64,000 bases of DNA, taken from NCBI GenBank assembly GCA_036250225.1, contig JAPZLL010000010.1:62001-126000 (forward strand), in the 5' to 3' direction. The notes below the pieces were generated by a model that had not been told where the DNA came from, did not search any database, and saw only the letters and a list, made by a program, of their open reading frames with translations. Below, one piece after another: positions 1 through 11,073 of the stretch. The position numbers were made by a program, and so were the translations under genes. Each line of letters starts with the position of its first letter. The stretch's first letter is position 1. Source of the DNA: Cercophora sp. LCS_1. Taxonomy: Eukaryota > Ascomycota > Sordariomycetes > Sordariales > Lasiosphaeriaceae.

Positions 1-203
1 GTCACAGCGTAGCTGCCGTCGCGCCATTTGCAGTTCCCGCAGACGGTGAGTTGCTTGCCGCGGCTGTCGCAGGCGCAGCCATTGTAATCGCATGCAAGTT
101 TGCTGAGGGATGTTGGTGGGGTTGGAGTGAAGGGGTAGAGGGAGTCGAGGGTGTGGTTTCTCAGTGCTGTTGTGAGGGGTAGGAGGAAGAATAAAAAGTG
201 CAT
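1..203 (-). CDS. small secreted cysteine-rich protein, 5' part (runs off window start)
   Basis: An ATG at 203 on the minus strand opens a frame that stays open to base 1, giving 67 residues. The N-terminus (MHFLFFLLPLTTA) is a clear signal peptide. It is followed by a Pro/Thr-rich stretch and then a dense cysteine pattern: ACDYNGCACDSRG, then VCGNCKW. This CxxxxCxC...CxxC layout resembles fungal small secreted cysteine-rich proteins, which are extracellular and disulfide-bonded; many are effector-like or of unknown role. The remainder, probably with further cysteines, lies outside the window, so length and intron content cannot be judged. Function is not assigned. Confidence 0.7.
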   Translation of the reverse strand, partial: MHFLFFLLPLTTALRNHTLDSLYPFTPTPPTSLSKLACDYNGCACDSRGKQLTVCGNCKWRDGSYAV

Positions 204-1596
204 CGCTGTAAATGACTTGTTGAACGTAGTAATCTGAACGCGTAGCTGCTCAAGTATGCCTCTGATTTTTCGTGGTTGGTTTAGTGGAGGCATGGAGGCA
301 TGCAGCTCGTTATGTCGTTGTAGTTCTGCTTCCGAATGGCTTGATGGGGACGAGGATCCAAAAGGTTGAAGTCTACTGCCAACCGGCGATAACTCAGGCC
401 GTCTGACACTTGTCAATAAGCCTCTCGGGGGGAAAGAGACAAGTCATCTGCACGTTTATAGCCGTGACATACGGGGTGCAATATACAAAATGCAATCCAC
501 GATATTGTTGCCGAAAGTACTCAAAATTACCCGGTTCTTAAGTTCGATGACCCCTTCCACGTTCTTCATTTCAACGATGGCTGCCGGGCACTCATTGCGT
601 TTCCATCTTCCAAGTCTCTCTTGTTAGACGCAAGGTTGGCCCCGAAACAAATCCACGCTATCCGTGCATTATCTCTCTCGGAACTCAAAAAGGCCGTTGT
701 CGAGTTCAGCGGCAGCAGCAGCACCGGGCAAGAAAACCATTGTTAAGACTGACAGCGTCTTCGTCGCTTTTGCGTCTCTGGGGGATTCTTGTGCAAGCCG
801 TGTATGATAGGATGACGTTTTGCGTGATCAAACTGACGAGCTACACGACGTTACGAACCAAAGCTGAATGGGGTATTGCTTTTTGTTGACTTGTTACATT
901 CTTCTGACTTTCGATGTGCCCGGCAATGCCTGAATGTCGAGGTCCAGGCTCCGACACGGTCGCATAAATGGACACCATGGCTTTACCCCCTGTCGTTCCC
1001 CAAGTCCTCTCCCAGTGGCTGCCCTATCATTTCCTCGAAAACCTAGTCTACGGCGGCCGACCTGAGAGATGCATGCTGCATTGGTGGAGTATTCTGCTGA
1101 GCTGCTGTCCTCATGGCTATATTGGAATAAGTTATGTTGTCTTTGTTGTTTCCCCCACTGGCTCCTCCCATATGGTGGCGGGCATATCGATATCAGCCGT
1201 GCATCTGACGTCTGCCCTCAGCCGAGAGGCCAAGGCAGCAGCAAACTCCGCATTTCTTTGGCGATATTGGAGTGGTTCTTGGGGCGATGGAAATAGCTTA
1301 AACTAGGCGTTGTGACCCAAGGCTAGACGGCGAGCAAGCCGCGAAACATGGCAAAGACAGACCAAGTCCACGAGGTAGGATTCGTAAACGAAGCTGGCAG
1401 TGTGTGACAGAGTCACTCGGTGCGCGCGGTACAATTTCGATAGAACCTCAGGTTGTTCCTGACAACTTGGAAAAAAGAAGAGAGAGTAATAATCCCCCAA
1501 TCCCTGTCTCTTGTTGGTTAGAATACGCATCGTAACGATCGAGATGGAATGTGAGGATGATCTCAACAACTCACCAGCAATGGAGATGACCCTTAT
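204..1596. other. intergenic, no supported gene
   Basis: This stretch separates the small secreted protein gene from the NLR fossil. An ATG-started frame at 968..1306 (112 codons, plus) has no recognisable motif, no splice partners and a composition not typical of protein, so I do not call it. I see no RNA gene or repeat here. Confidence 0.5.
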
Positions 1597-3728
1597 CTAG
1601 GATGTGTCCCTTTTCGATACTAAGGACATCTGCTGGGGAGGTTGCGGTAAAGCTTCCTGCAGAGCTTCATCGGATCCAAGATCTTTGTCCAGAGTCGAGC
1701 CGGAAACTTCCCTTCGTAAACTGTCGTCGATCGCCTGAAGAACATCAGCCTTCTCTTTAGGCCCACAACATCGAAGGCACAAGTCTTGGAGAGAATCTCC
1801 CGACCGTAGTCTGTCTTCCGGCAGAAGAGCGGGAAGCAGTATGGTGCGATCTGCGAGAAAGTAGCGCCAACCTGCGATGGAAAGTCCAAATGCTTTTCGG
1901 TCCAGAGCACGCCCGCCATCCTCTGTCTTCCAGAAGAGAACATCTGCATTGGCGCCGTTCTGCAGGAGAACCAAAATAACTTGCCAGTGCGACCCAACTC
2001 CAGTGTAAAATTCGGGAGAGAAGCTCGCTACAGTGAGGCAAGTTCCCCATGGCGATTGAGACTCGTCGAGCGTATTCGCGTATTCCCCATCTTGGAGCAA
2101 ACGCTGGATCAGATGTACCAAACTTCCGTCTTGGCGATAACGCTGCTCAATCCAGCAGGGAGACTCCACCAACGGGACTCTTGTTCTCTTCTTCAGCACC
2201 CATGAACGAGGTTCCTGAATAATCTAGTCGGCGTAGTCATCGAGGTTCATACAGCATGCAATGCTGAAGGCAGAGACGATCAGTCTGCTGGAGCCAAGCG
2301 GCACTGGGTGCTGAAGTCGCCCGGGTTCGGCTATGCTGACAGGGAACTGCAAAGATGCTGCTCCGTCCACGTCTAACTGCTGCCGGACTAATAGATCATC
2401 GATCTCTGCCAGGGGTTCGAAATAAAAAAGGCGTCTCTGCTCATCTGCGGTGCTCTGTGAAAGCCACGGCAAGAGCGAGACCAAGGTGTTGACCATTTGA
2501 CATACGGAGGCGTTTCGCCCAGCGGAATCCCAACCTTGGGACACCCGGGCCCTGAGACAGGACAGGACTGTGGCCTTGGCATCAACACCAAGACGACTAG
2601 TATCTGACTGCCGCCGCCGCTGAAGAAAGTCATAGGCAGATCGGTGAGTAAATGACAGCGTTTCATCCAGCCTGTAGTCGTCTTTCATGTCGGCCGAGAG
2701 TGTTTTTGTGGGCTCAACCATTCCCCGGAAGAGGGAGTGGAGACGGTTCTTGAAACTTTGAGTTCGAACTCGAGTGTTTCGGGCTCTCGTCTTCCGGTCT
2801 TCCGTCGATTGGTTCTTCTGTGCACCCAGAAGCTTGGGATTCATGAAATCTCGAATGACAGCATAGTCAAGGGTCAAGAGAGCAGCAGGGTCAGGTCACT
2901 CCGCCCTCGCGACCATGAGCATGTCCAGGATGGCCCAAGATTCGGCGCTATCTGCGCTCCGGATAGAGGAAAGGATTTTCTCGTAGAACTCATCTAGGTC
3001 TTTCGGTAAGATTTCCAGAACGTCATACAGGTCCTCGAGTGGTTGATCGTCGTCCAGTTTATTCAAGAGCTCGCTCAGAACCAGCTTTGTCCAGATGAAG
3101 ACGCCATCAGAAGAAGCCTGAGCGAACGATTCGATAAATGCTTCTCCTGCGCTCGAGGGAAACCGTAAGAAGTTGTCGTGCCTCGTAAGAGAGCTTCGTA
3201 TCGCTTTGCGTATATCATCAGCAGTAACTACGGCCTGACGACCGGTGTCCGATGATGGCTTCAAACGCTGACTGTATCTCGTCGCTCTCAAGTCGGATCT
3301 CCATGTCCTCAGCCGGAGTCCAGGGAGACCAGGAGCTTGGGGACCAATGCTGAGGAAACGCCTCGGGTATAAGTTCGCGGTGGGTGTTGAGTATGGGGTA
3401 AAGTAGCGATCGAACGATGCCATCCATTGATCTCTGTTTCTGGGCTCCCGCCTTCCGTAAGAAGGCAGGCACCACTGCCACTTCTCTGCCCTCGACCCAA
3501 ACATTGAGCTTCCACAAAAAGCTGTTTGCCAGCTCGTTCTTGGTGTTCTCGTCGCCTTTCCAGCTCTGCGATTCCCGGATCCAGGGCAGCTGTGAGCTCG
3601 CGCAATCGTTCATATTCATCGAGGCCTCTAGTATCAGACAACTCGCGAGCTGTCTTCACTGCTGTTCCGATGAAGGTGACAAATGAGATGACGGAAGATG
3701 TGACGCCAATGATGCTGGCGGGGTCCAT
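1597..3728 (-). pseudogene. fossil NACHT-type NLR lacking both Walker motifs
   Basis: The minus strand reads as a broken NLR-like gene in several frames. From the ATG at 3728 the first about 60 residues (MDPASIIGVTSSVISFV) match the usual N-terminal helical region of fungal NACHT proteins. The frame then shifts at about 3510-3620 to a part that normally follows the P-loop (AGAQKQRSMDGIVRSLLYPIL, split here as AGAQKQRSM then DGIVRSLLYPIL). Near 3240 it shifts again to a helical part after the NACHT core (DGVFIWTKLVLSEL, ILPKDLDEFYEKIL). That last frame runs on to 1597 but is cut by an in-frame TGA at 2896-2898 and a TAG at 2224-2226, with conserved-looking sequence on both sides of each. The segments expected to hold Walker A and Walker B are absent at the two frame junctions, so this looks like internal deletions plus point mutations. 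Neither stop is removed by a plausible intron. Family identity is by recognition only. Confidence 0.7.
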
Positions 3729-4039
3729 GATGTCGAAGGTGTCTGGTCATTGATCATGGAGACTTATGCGCAGGAATCCGTTTCAAGGGGGTGATCTAGG
3801 TCACTTCTTCACTCTCCATCTTAAGTTACAAATCCATTACCCCGCGCGGGGCTCTGAGCTGCACCCGATGACCGGAGGAGGGCGCCCGATCAGATGCCAA
3901 GACACCTCCCTGACAGAGTCTTCTCTCTACCTGGGTATCGAGGGCAGCACAACTCAACATAGGTATGTCAAGCACAACGCAATTTTGCAAGTATATACAC
4001 CGAAATGCAATATTGACCGCTATCAAGTCCAACCGCGAC

Positions 4040-5056
4040 TCAACCGCCACCGCCCTCCTCACCACCCTCGCCGCCCTCCCCGCCTTCACCGCCTCCGTCA
4101 CCCCCATCCCCGCCATCCTGATTCCCACCCTGACTATTATCCTTCCCCACCACAACCGCCTGCACAACCTGCCCTAGCGTGTTAAAAATAATATTCACCA
4201 AACTCCCCAACGCGTCATACTTGTACGTCTTTTGCGTCAGCCCATTCCCCAAACTCTTCTCCACGCCCGTAAACGTCATATTCTTCTGATAATTGCCCAC
4301 AATCGAGCTGAGCACATCACCCGCGCCACCGACCACCTCCTGGATAATGTTCCCCAGATTGTCAATCAGGAAGTTCAGTTTCGAGTCACCCTGCAGAATC
4401 GAGCCAAGCAAGCCGTCAACTGCGCCCACGACGCTATCCACCACGTCGCCGACTTCGTTGAGGATGTTGATCAGTAACGGGTTCAGATCCAAAGTGGCGA
4501 GCGTGCGGTTCACCACTTCGACGAGCTTGCCGAGGCGGATGATGAGTTCCAGTTCCGCCTTGACGTCGGCGATGGTGATGTTCACTTTTTCGACGCCGAC
4601 TTGGACGCCCACGTTGAGGGTCACGATGTTGGCGATTTCGGCGGCTAGGTTGATGTCTGCGCGGAGGTTGTCGACGTCTAGCTCGATGCGGCCGACTGAC
4701 AGATCGGGCACGCGGAGGAGCACGTCGGGTGGGTTGGTGTTGGTTGGGCGACCGCCGTTTCCGTTTCCGTTTCCGTTGCCATTGCCGTTGCCGCCTCCGC
4801 CGCTAGAAGTGGTGGAAGGCGGGGAAGAACCAGAGGAGGTTGCAGATTCCGAGTTGGAGCTGGAGTTGTTGTTGTCGTTGGTGTTGGACTCCTGCGGAGG
4901 CGGGTTATTTGTGGACTCTGGCGGTGGGTTGGTTGTGCTGGGCGGTGGTTGTTCCTCCTGGTTGGACGACGTCGGGTCTTGGGCTGCAGCCAAGGTGACG
5001 ACGAAGAGGAGGAGGAAGAGGAGGCTCAGGAGCCGTGGGATGCTGAGGCCTCGCAT
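4040..5056 (-). CDS. secreted low-complexity protein, paralogue A of a divergent pair
   Basis: A single 338-residue frame without introns. It has a strong signal peptide (MRGLSIPRLLSLLFLLLFVVTLAAAQ), written here only to define residues 1-26, then a Pro/Asn/Ser-rich region (27-85) and a GN dipeptide run. Residues about 110-200 form a regular amphipathic stretch with repeats such as VGRIELDVDNLRADINL and VEKVNITIADVKAEL, ending in LDLNPLLINIL. The C-terminus is Gly/Glu/Asp-rich. The amphipathic stretch aligns by eye along its length with the gene at 5972..6913, including DLNPL versus DLNPI and NMTFTG versus DMTFNG, so the two are paralogues. No known catalytic motif is visible. The role is unknown; a wall- or surface-associated structural protein is a guess. 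Confidence 0.8.
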   Translation of the reverse strand: MRGLSIPRLLSLLFLLLFVVTLAAAQDPTSSNQEEQPPPSTTNPPPESTNNPPPQESNTNDNNNSSSNSESATSSGSSPPSTTSSGGGGNGNGNGNGNGNGGRPTNTNPPDVLLRVPDLSVGRIELDVDNLRADINLAAEIANIVTLNVGVQVGVEKVNITIADVKAELELIIRLGKLVEVVNRTLATLDLNPLLINILNEVGDVVDSVVGAVDGLLGSILQGDSKLNFLIDNLGNIIQEVVGGAGDVLSSIVGNYQKNMTFTGVEKSLGNGLTQKTYKYDALGSLVNIIFNTLGQVVQAVVVGKDNSQGGNQDGGDGGDGGGEGGEGGEGGEEGGGG

Positions 5057-5971
5057 CTTGGATGGCTACTGGACGGGTGACAGGCTACCTGACCTTGACA
5101 AAGGAGTGAAGCTGGCGAGATCCACGCAGCCGTGGGAAAAGGAGAGGGAGCAGGTGGGAGCTCCTCCTGCGGAGAAGAGAAGGGGGTGATGCGACGGCTT
5201 CGTGCATGCATACCTACGGAATATAAAAGGGAGGGATCGAGATCCTCGATCAAATTGCCTTGGCCAGACAAGTCGCCCTCTTCTGGAAGGGCCTCGGCTG
5301 TGAGGGAGGTGGCCGTTGCACTATGGCGTTTCCCTCATCCAGGGTTATTTGGATGCGATATATGCATCGCACCTTGATTTCCCATGCTCTGGCAGAAAGC
5401 TGCAGCGGGGGTTGCATTGATGGCCCCTTGCCCGGCAGGGCGGCATGCACACAACTCCCACTGTCCTGGTCGTCGCCCAGTCGGAAACTTTGCCAGGCGG
5501 CTCGGTGCAACGCTAGTACTGCGCGGTGCGGAGCAGCCTGCCAGGGGCGTGCCATGATTTTGGATCTCGCCTCGTCGCTGTAATTGTCCCTGGCACTCTA
5601 CTGGCAACCAAGCGCGGGCGCAACCAAGGCGTGCCTTGGAAGGACCCCCGTCCATAGCGCGGCTATTATGCGGTACCCGCCAGTGAACCACGCCGCAGAA
5701 ACAACCCCCTTTCTGCCGCCGTGCACACGCGATAGGTCCTCCTCACAACCAGTCCCAAACTTGCCATTGCAACCTCCTCATCTCTTGTCGGCTGCAGGAC
5801 CCCCATAGGCCATAGGCGGCGCAGAGGTCCGTACTTGTACGATCCGGCCTCCCCCTCTCCACGGATTGGGTGTCTGGTCTTCCCCTGCCGCCTTTGTCAG
5901 TCTCAGGGGCCCAACCTACCACATTCTTCTCTTGTTCGCTGCTTGCCTCGCAGCCAGCAGCCGTCGACAAG
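5057..5971. promoter_or_regulatory. shared upstream region of a divergent paralogue pair
   Basis: This 915-nt interval lies head-to-head between the two paralogues and so holds both promoters. A TATAAAAG box reads on the plus strand at 5222-5229, but it sits about 740 nt before the plus gene's ATG, so it would imply a long or spliced 5' leader; no clear minus-strand TATA is seen. Frames within the interval overlap on both strands and show no protein signature. Confidence 0.5.
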
Positions 5972-6473
5972 ATGACGGCCTCGCTCAGAAGGGCATTTTC
6001 TCTCGTTTTACTCGGCATCGCCACCTTTGTGCTCGCGCAAAGCGGAAAAGATGGCGAGGGCTACATTGGCTATCGCCTCGATCGCCGTGGTGATCCCGAG
6101 TCAGCGGTCTATGAGACGGCCAACACCGACGTCAGCGTCCTGCCCGTTGAGCCAGACGTGTACCTGAATGCCTCCGTGTCGGTCGGCCACATCGGAATAC
6201 AGGTCGACAACATCACGGCCAAGGTGAACCTGGACGCGCAGGTGCTGAAGCTGCTGCACTTCAGCGCCGGCGTGGATGCCAGCATCGACAGAGTCAAGCT
6301 CACCATCGAAAACGTGAGCGCCAAGGTCGAGCTGGAAGCACGACTGGAGAACGTTGTTCTCATGGTCGGGAACGTCCTAGACAGTATCGATCTAAACCCC
6401 ATCATCGCCACGCTCGGCCAAAATGTTGCGCGCATCGTCAACAACACCCTCGACGCGGTGGCGGGGCCGATTG

Positions 6474-6509
<36 letters not shown>

Positions 6510-6913
6510 AAGGTGGCAATAACAACAACAAGCGATCCGAGCTCAGCTACAACCTCGAGCACAATGTGTTGTACAGCGTCAACGACTTCCAGGGTAAGGC
6601 GCATACGAACCGCATCCTCGCCCAAAACGGCACCATGTACGACGAGTTCCTTGACAACGACGGCAACGAGACGGGCCGGAGGACAGTTGGCTACTACTCC
6701 CGGGACATGACATTCAACGGCCACAACAAGACCATTTCGGTCGACGGCGAGATCAAGGAGTTTGAGCTGCAGTACCAGTACACGCCGTTTGTCGGCATCA
6801 ACGTGACCAGCTGGATCTACATCGACCCCACAGGCAAGGTGACGAGAACGCAGGTCATTGCCGAAGGCCGGGGCGGCGGGACGGCCACCATCAGCAACGA
6901 CTCGGACTTGTAA
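5972..6913 (+). CDS. secreted protein, paralogue B of a divergent pair
   Basis: The frame opens upstream of 5972, but the ATG at 5972 is chosen because it places a signal peptide (MTASLRRAFSLVLLGIATF...LAQ) at the N-terminus, giving 313 residues. The mature part has the same amphipathic VDN-type stretch as the gene at 4040..5056 (VGHIGIQVDNITAKVNLDAQ; VKLTIENVSAKVEL; LDSIDLNPIIATL). A run of 12 glycines follows, encoded by a GGC microsatellite, then an Asn run and a C-terminal part rich in beta-type sequence with several N-glycosylation sequons. This C-terminal part has a counterpart in paralogue A but is better preserved. No enzyme motif is seen. Expected location is the extracellular space or wall; function unknown. 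Confidence 0.85.
6475..6507 (+). repeat. (GGC)n coding microsatellite
   Basis: About eleven consecutive GGC units inside paralogue B encode the polyglycine run that joins the amphipathic domain to the C-terminal part. Copy number is likely to vary between strains. Confidence 0.9.
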
Positions 6914-7918
6914 AGCGCGTGTTTGATGGAAGCAGAGGGAAGGCCGTGTCGGCTGAGAGGAGTTCGCTGTGGCCGAAGATGGGGCGGGGTTCTTTCTACG
7001 CCTGTAAATACAGTTAATAAGCCAATATGTTTCGTCCAAGGGTGCAATGCGAGCGATGAGAAGTGACTGAAGCCGGACGGCCGGGCGTGGTGAAACGGCT
7101 CCCGCAAAGCATCGCGCCCGAGCGGGATGGGAATCGGTACTTTCCCATCTCCAAAGCGCAAGCCTCCAATGCTACCCAGGAGCTTTTGCCCCGCGACCTT
7201 GTGATTGGACCGGTGCTGCGCTAGGCCAATCTCCAGCTTCATGCGGTTGAGAACATGTCCAGTCTACTGCTTATCAGCCGTAGTCTGATGTCGCGTTGTC
7301 CGAGATATGAGAAGACGGTAGTGGAACGTCATGAAGCGAAATCCCATGGATGAAAGTGAGCAGTGCATGCCGTAAGAGCAGGCGGCGGTGGTCATGGCAG
7401 AGACTGAACATCATGCCTCCTATCACGACGACCGTTCCTGGGAAGACCTTAAACACCGACGATCGGAGAAGAATCAAGGATATCCAAAAGGTAAATCCAT
7501 GTCCTCGATCGGTGAAGGTCTTTGGCATCGTTCCTCGGGTTGGGTAGAAAAGGCATGCGTTTGATGAAGGGAGGGTGTCGCGTTCGACGCCGACGCGTCA
7601 AAGCTCCCTGCGCATTCGAGCTTCAGTGGGGTGTTTCAGGGGTGTGGGGCATCTGTCAGGGGCAGGGGCTGGCGGGAATGACATCATCGCTGCGTCGACA
7701 ACCCCGCATTCGTTCCATGCGGGGCGAAATTTGTTGATGGTCAAGACTCGAGAGAAATTCCAACTGAGAATTTGGTTGAAACGAGCTCCTAATTGATATA
7801 TGATGAAACAGTGAGAAGAACATGTGATTGTAATCAGATTGATGGAACAATGGCTTATTGTTGCTGCAGTATGGTACAAAGGCTGCCCGCCCCCAACCTC
7901 GCTCTTTCCTTTGGCACC
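6914..7918. other. intergenic between convergent genes
   Basis: 3' flanks of paralogue B (plus) and of the alpha/beta hydrolase (minus). AT content rises around 7740-7860. Several 60-90 codon frames overlap on both strands, but none has a signal peptide, motif or splice structure that I can support. Confidence 0.45.
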
Positions 7919-8851
7919 TTAATCTTGAGCCGTCACATGGTCTACGAACTGCAGAAGCCTCTGGTTGAATTTTTCCGCCTCCTCGTAGAACAGCCAGTGT
8001 CCGGACTGGAAAACCTCGACAGACGCTTCAGCATTCTTGACGCGCTTCGCCGTCTCCTCCATTCCCTCGATCAAGAAACACCCACTTCGCATCGCAGCCA
8101 TGACCAGCGTTGGTACCGTGATCTGCTCAATTGCCTCGCGGTGGTCGTAGCGCGTGTGGTCCGCGATTAGATGAGCCAGCCACCTCCCATCACACTGGGC
8201 GCTGATCGAGGCAAAGAACTCTTCGTCTTGGCGGCTCTGTTCGGCGGAGACGCCGTCCTGCTCGGCGGGCTGCGCCCTGTACCCGAGGCATTCCGCAACG
8301 AGGCCAGCCGCGGCGCCAGCAGGATCTTCGATCCACGCTCTCTGTGCCCCGAGCATGGTCCTCTCGTCATAGCAGCCCGTGTGCGCTTTCGTCTCGCCCC
8401 AGCTGAAGAACGGAGACCGGTCCTGCAACGGGGCCTGGTCGACAAAGACGAAACCGGCAAAGTCGCTATCGCCAAAGAGCTCGACATACGTCCAGAGAAC
8501 CGCTGCGCCGATCGAACAACCAACGGGGACAAAGCGGATGTCGTCAGCCCTGGCAGCGTGACGGAGATGGGCAATAAGATTGTGGAGGTCCACAGCCAAC
8601 CTGGCGACGTGATAGCCTCCTGCGGTGCGTCCAGAGCGACCGTGACCACGCATGTCGGGAGCAACAACCCAGTGTTGGGAAGTCAATGCATCGAAGTTGC
8701 GGACGAAATACTCTGAGGATCCGCTGAAGCCATGCATCAGGAGAATGCACGGCGCGCCAGGCTCGACTGCTGGCTCTGGGCCCTCGAGAGACCGAGATGT
8801 CTGGTAGGCGAGCTCGCACCCATCGTTGGCGAAAACACTTTCGTACTGCAT
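7919..8851 (-). CDS. alpha/beta hydrolase fold protein
   Basis: The frame reads open from 8896 but the first ATG is at 8851, giving 310 residues without introns. The fold is recognised from the oxyanion-hole motif LLMHGFSGS (about residues 37-45), the strand VVAPDMRGHGRSG (about 62-74), the nucleophile elbow GCSIGA with Ser about 113, and a C-terminal SGHWLF with the likely catalytic His. The usual acid after beta-7 is not obvious: the segment VPTLVMAAMRSGCF has no Asp or Glu at the expected place, while an Asp in VFVDQAP after beta-6 could serve instead. This points to a non-haem peroxidase/esterase-like group; the substrate cannot be predicted. No signal peptide, so probably intracellular. 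Confidence 0.85.
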   Translation of the reverse strand: MQYESVFANDGCELAYQTSRSLEGPEPAVEPGAPCILLMHGFSGSSEYFVRNFDALTSQHWVVAPDMRGHGRSGRTAGGYHVARLAVDLHNLIAHLRHAARADDIRFVPVGCSIGAAVLWTYVELFGDSDFAGFVFVDQAPLQDRSPFFSWGETKAHTGCYDERTMLGAQRAWIEDPAGAAAGLVAECLGYRAQPAEQDGVSAEQSRQDEEFFASISAQCDGRWLAHLIADHTRYDHREAIEQITVPTLVMAAMRSGCFLIEGMEETAKRVKNAEASVEVFQSGHWLFYEEAEKFNQRLLQFVDHVTAQD

Positions 8852-9799
8852 GGTTGCGATGTTGAGGGAAGGATTCCGATTTCCGGTGGATGGCACGGTG
8901 CCGGATAGTTCGGCGATGATGACGGCGTCAGATCGGCGACGGAAATTCCCTCGTCTCCGGCCGGGTAAAAGTGGACTGGGTCAAGGACGTTCCCGGAACA
9001 AACCCTAACCCGCCTTGGACCGGGCAGCCAAGATGCACAAGCAATCAGTATGCCGCTGGCCGAGAGGACAAGCTTTAGTTTTGGTTTGACTTCAGTTCTT
9101 GTACACATCGTTTCCCGGTCCAAGACTCTCATGGGGATTGAGACCCTCACCTCCACTCGCAAGGCTCACCTCCAGAGCTGCCCTGTTGAATCGTACCCCC
9201 CAGATGTGGCCTGCTGCATCGGCCGAACAAGCCTGTTGACAACTCTGGTGCCTTTCTGTGGCGGTTTTCCGGGTCCGGCAAGCGGCTGGGGATATTCTTG
9301 GACAAATGCACTGGCGGACCTCAGCCCATGCCAGTAATAACTGCCGCTGCCCTTTTCCGGTTAACGTCTTCTAACAGAAGAACAAAAATCCACGGCACGA
9401 GATCCACCAGTCCCTGCGCAAGACGGATAGCACCCACGTCGTGCTGGCTACCGACTGACCCTGAAATGATCTGGACCATCCCCCACCCGGGTCTGGGCCC
9501 TTTACGGCTACTCACCGATTGGCGGACGACACCCCTATAAGACTCGGTTAGGTATAGGGAAAGCGCCAACCGGTTAAGGTCTTGTCAAGTGCCGAGATAG
9601 CGAATGGCGATGGAAGTCCTGAAAGAATACCCACATATTGTCTTTAATCTAGCCTTGATACCCGGAAGAAGTAGGCAAAGTGGGGCTCACAACAGGAGTG
9701 TCAATATGTATACGTCCGCTGCTCTTCGGCCACATGATGAAAACCGGGCATCGTTTTTTGTTCAAACCAACTCGAGCGGCATCGACAGCCTTCCAAACG
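8852..9799. promoter_or_regulatory. divergent intergenic region
   Basis: Head-to-head space between the hydrolase (minus) and the DUF1996 gene (plus), so it holds both promoters. No clear gene or canonical TATA is recognised. The frame entering the DUF1996 signal peptide is open from 9680, but the stretch before 9800 does not look like protein. Confidence 0.4.
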
Positions 9800-10962
9800 A
9801 TGACTTGGACAACTCGCGTGGCCGTTGGGCTCGTTGCGCTGCTTGCGCGCGATGCTTCTGCTCAGACAGGAAATGCTCGGGGGTCCGACTTTATCAGATT
9901 CGGCTGCTCCCAGCTTGTTGTTGAGCGTGTCGATCCCATCGTCAATCCCGGCCTGCTGTTCTCCCCGCATATGCACCAGATTGTGGGAGGAAACTCGTTC
10001 AACGTCACGGTATGACGGTCCACCGGGTTTCCATTTGCTCTGGGGCGAACTAACTAACATGACAACACTCAGATGGACCCCCTGACCATCGACCCGCCCA
10101 AGACGTCCAAGTGCACCTCGTGCAAGATGTCGGAGGACTTTAGCAACTACTGGACAGCCTCCATCTACTTCCAGTCCCCCGAGAACGGCACGTTCCGGCG
10201 AGTTCCTCAGATGGCCAACGGCCGCCTCAACGGCACGTTGCTCGAGCAAGAGGGTGGTATCACCGTCTACTACATGCGGCCCTTCAGCGGCAGCAACAAG
10301 ACCACCGTCTTCAGCCCCGTACGCCTCTCTCCTTACCGCACAAGACTTTCTCTCATGGTATACAGGGCTTCCGCATGATCGCCGGCGACCCAACCCTCCG
10401 CGCCAAGCCAGCCGGCCCCCTCGTCAACTGCCACCGCTGCCTCTCCAAATCCGAGCGCACCATGGGCGGCAACGGAGCCCCCTGCGACCGCTCCGACACA
10501 GCCGAGTTCCCCAGCAAGCCCTGCACGGGCGGCATCCGCGTGACCGTCATCTTCCCATCCTGCTGGGACGGCAAGAACGTCGACAGCCCCGACCACCGCA
10601 GCCACGTTGCGTATTCCGGCAACTCGGCCCTCGCCGGCGACAAGTGCCCGAGCACCCACCCCGTCCGCATCCCGCAGGTCATGTACGAAGTCATGTACGA
10701 CACGTCCGAGTTTGCCAACCCCGAGTACTACAAGAACGGCAAGCAACCGCTCGTCTACAGCTTTGGCGACAAGACGGGCTACGGCGCGCACGGCGATTAT
10801 CTCTTTGGTTGGGAGAACGGGTCGCTCCAGCGCGGCATGGATGCGCTTGGCACCAACTGCTGGAGTGAGACGTGCCCGGCGCTCAAGATCCAGTCTGGCG
10901 AGAGCCTGATTGCTTGCACCAAGGCGCAGCAGGCCAAGGAGGAGATTAATCCTAGGACTTGT

Positions 10963-10993
<31 letters not shown>

Positions 10994-11073
10994 GGTTCGA
11001 GTGAGAACTGAGACGTTGGCTAACTTTGTGTGCAGGGCTCAAGGAATTGCCGGGTGGTGTTGCCGTGTACTGA
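9800..11073 (+). CDS. secreted DUF1996 protein
   Basis: Four exons are read as 9800..10009, 10073..10318, 10366..10960 and 11036..11073, with introns GTATGA..CAG (branch site CTAAC), GTACGC..CAG and GTGAGT..CAG. Phases agree and the product is 362 residues. It starts with a signal peptide (MTWTTRVAVGLVALLARDASA). DUF1996 hallmarks follow: DFIRFGCSQLVVERVDP, SPHMHQIVGGNSFN, MITRP-like YYMRPFSG, CFRM-like GFRMIAGDP, VIFPSCWDG, DHRSHVAY, CPSTHPVRIPQVMYEV and a late GDYLFGWENGSLQ. The family is common in fungal secretomes and often appears during growth on plant biomass, but its biochemical activity is not established. The third intron carries a 28-T run. The final exon is only 38 nt. Confidence 0.9.
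10966..10993 (+). repeat. poly-T tract in intron 3 of the DUF1996 gene
   Basis: A 28-nt uninterrupted T run just after the GTGAG donor. It lies in an intron, so it is tolerated, but it sits very close to the 5' splice site. Confidence 0.9.

Noticed and set aside
968..1306. 112-codon plus-strand frame with ATG
   Set aside because: No motif, signal peptide or splice continuation; composition looks like chance translation.
5260..5691. Overlapping frames on both strands between the divergent paralogues
   Set aside because: All are mutually overlapping and lack motifs; the region is better seen as promoter and leader.
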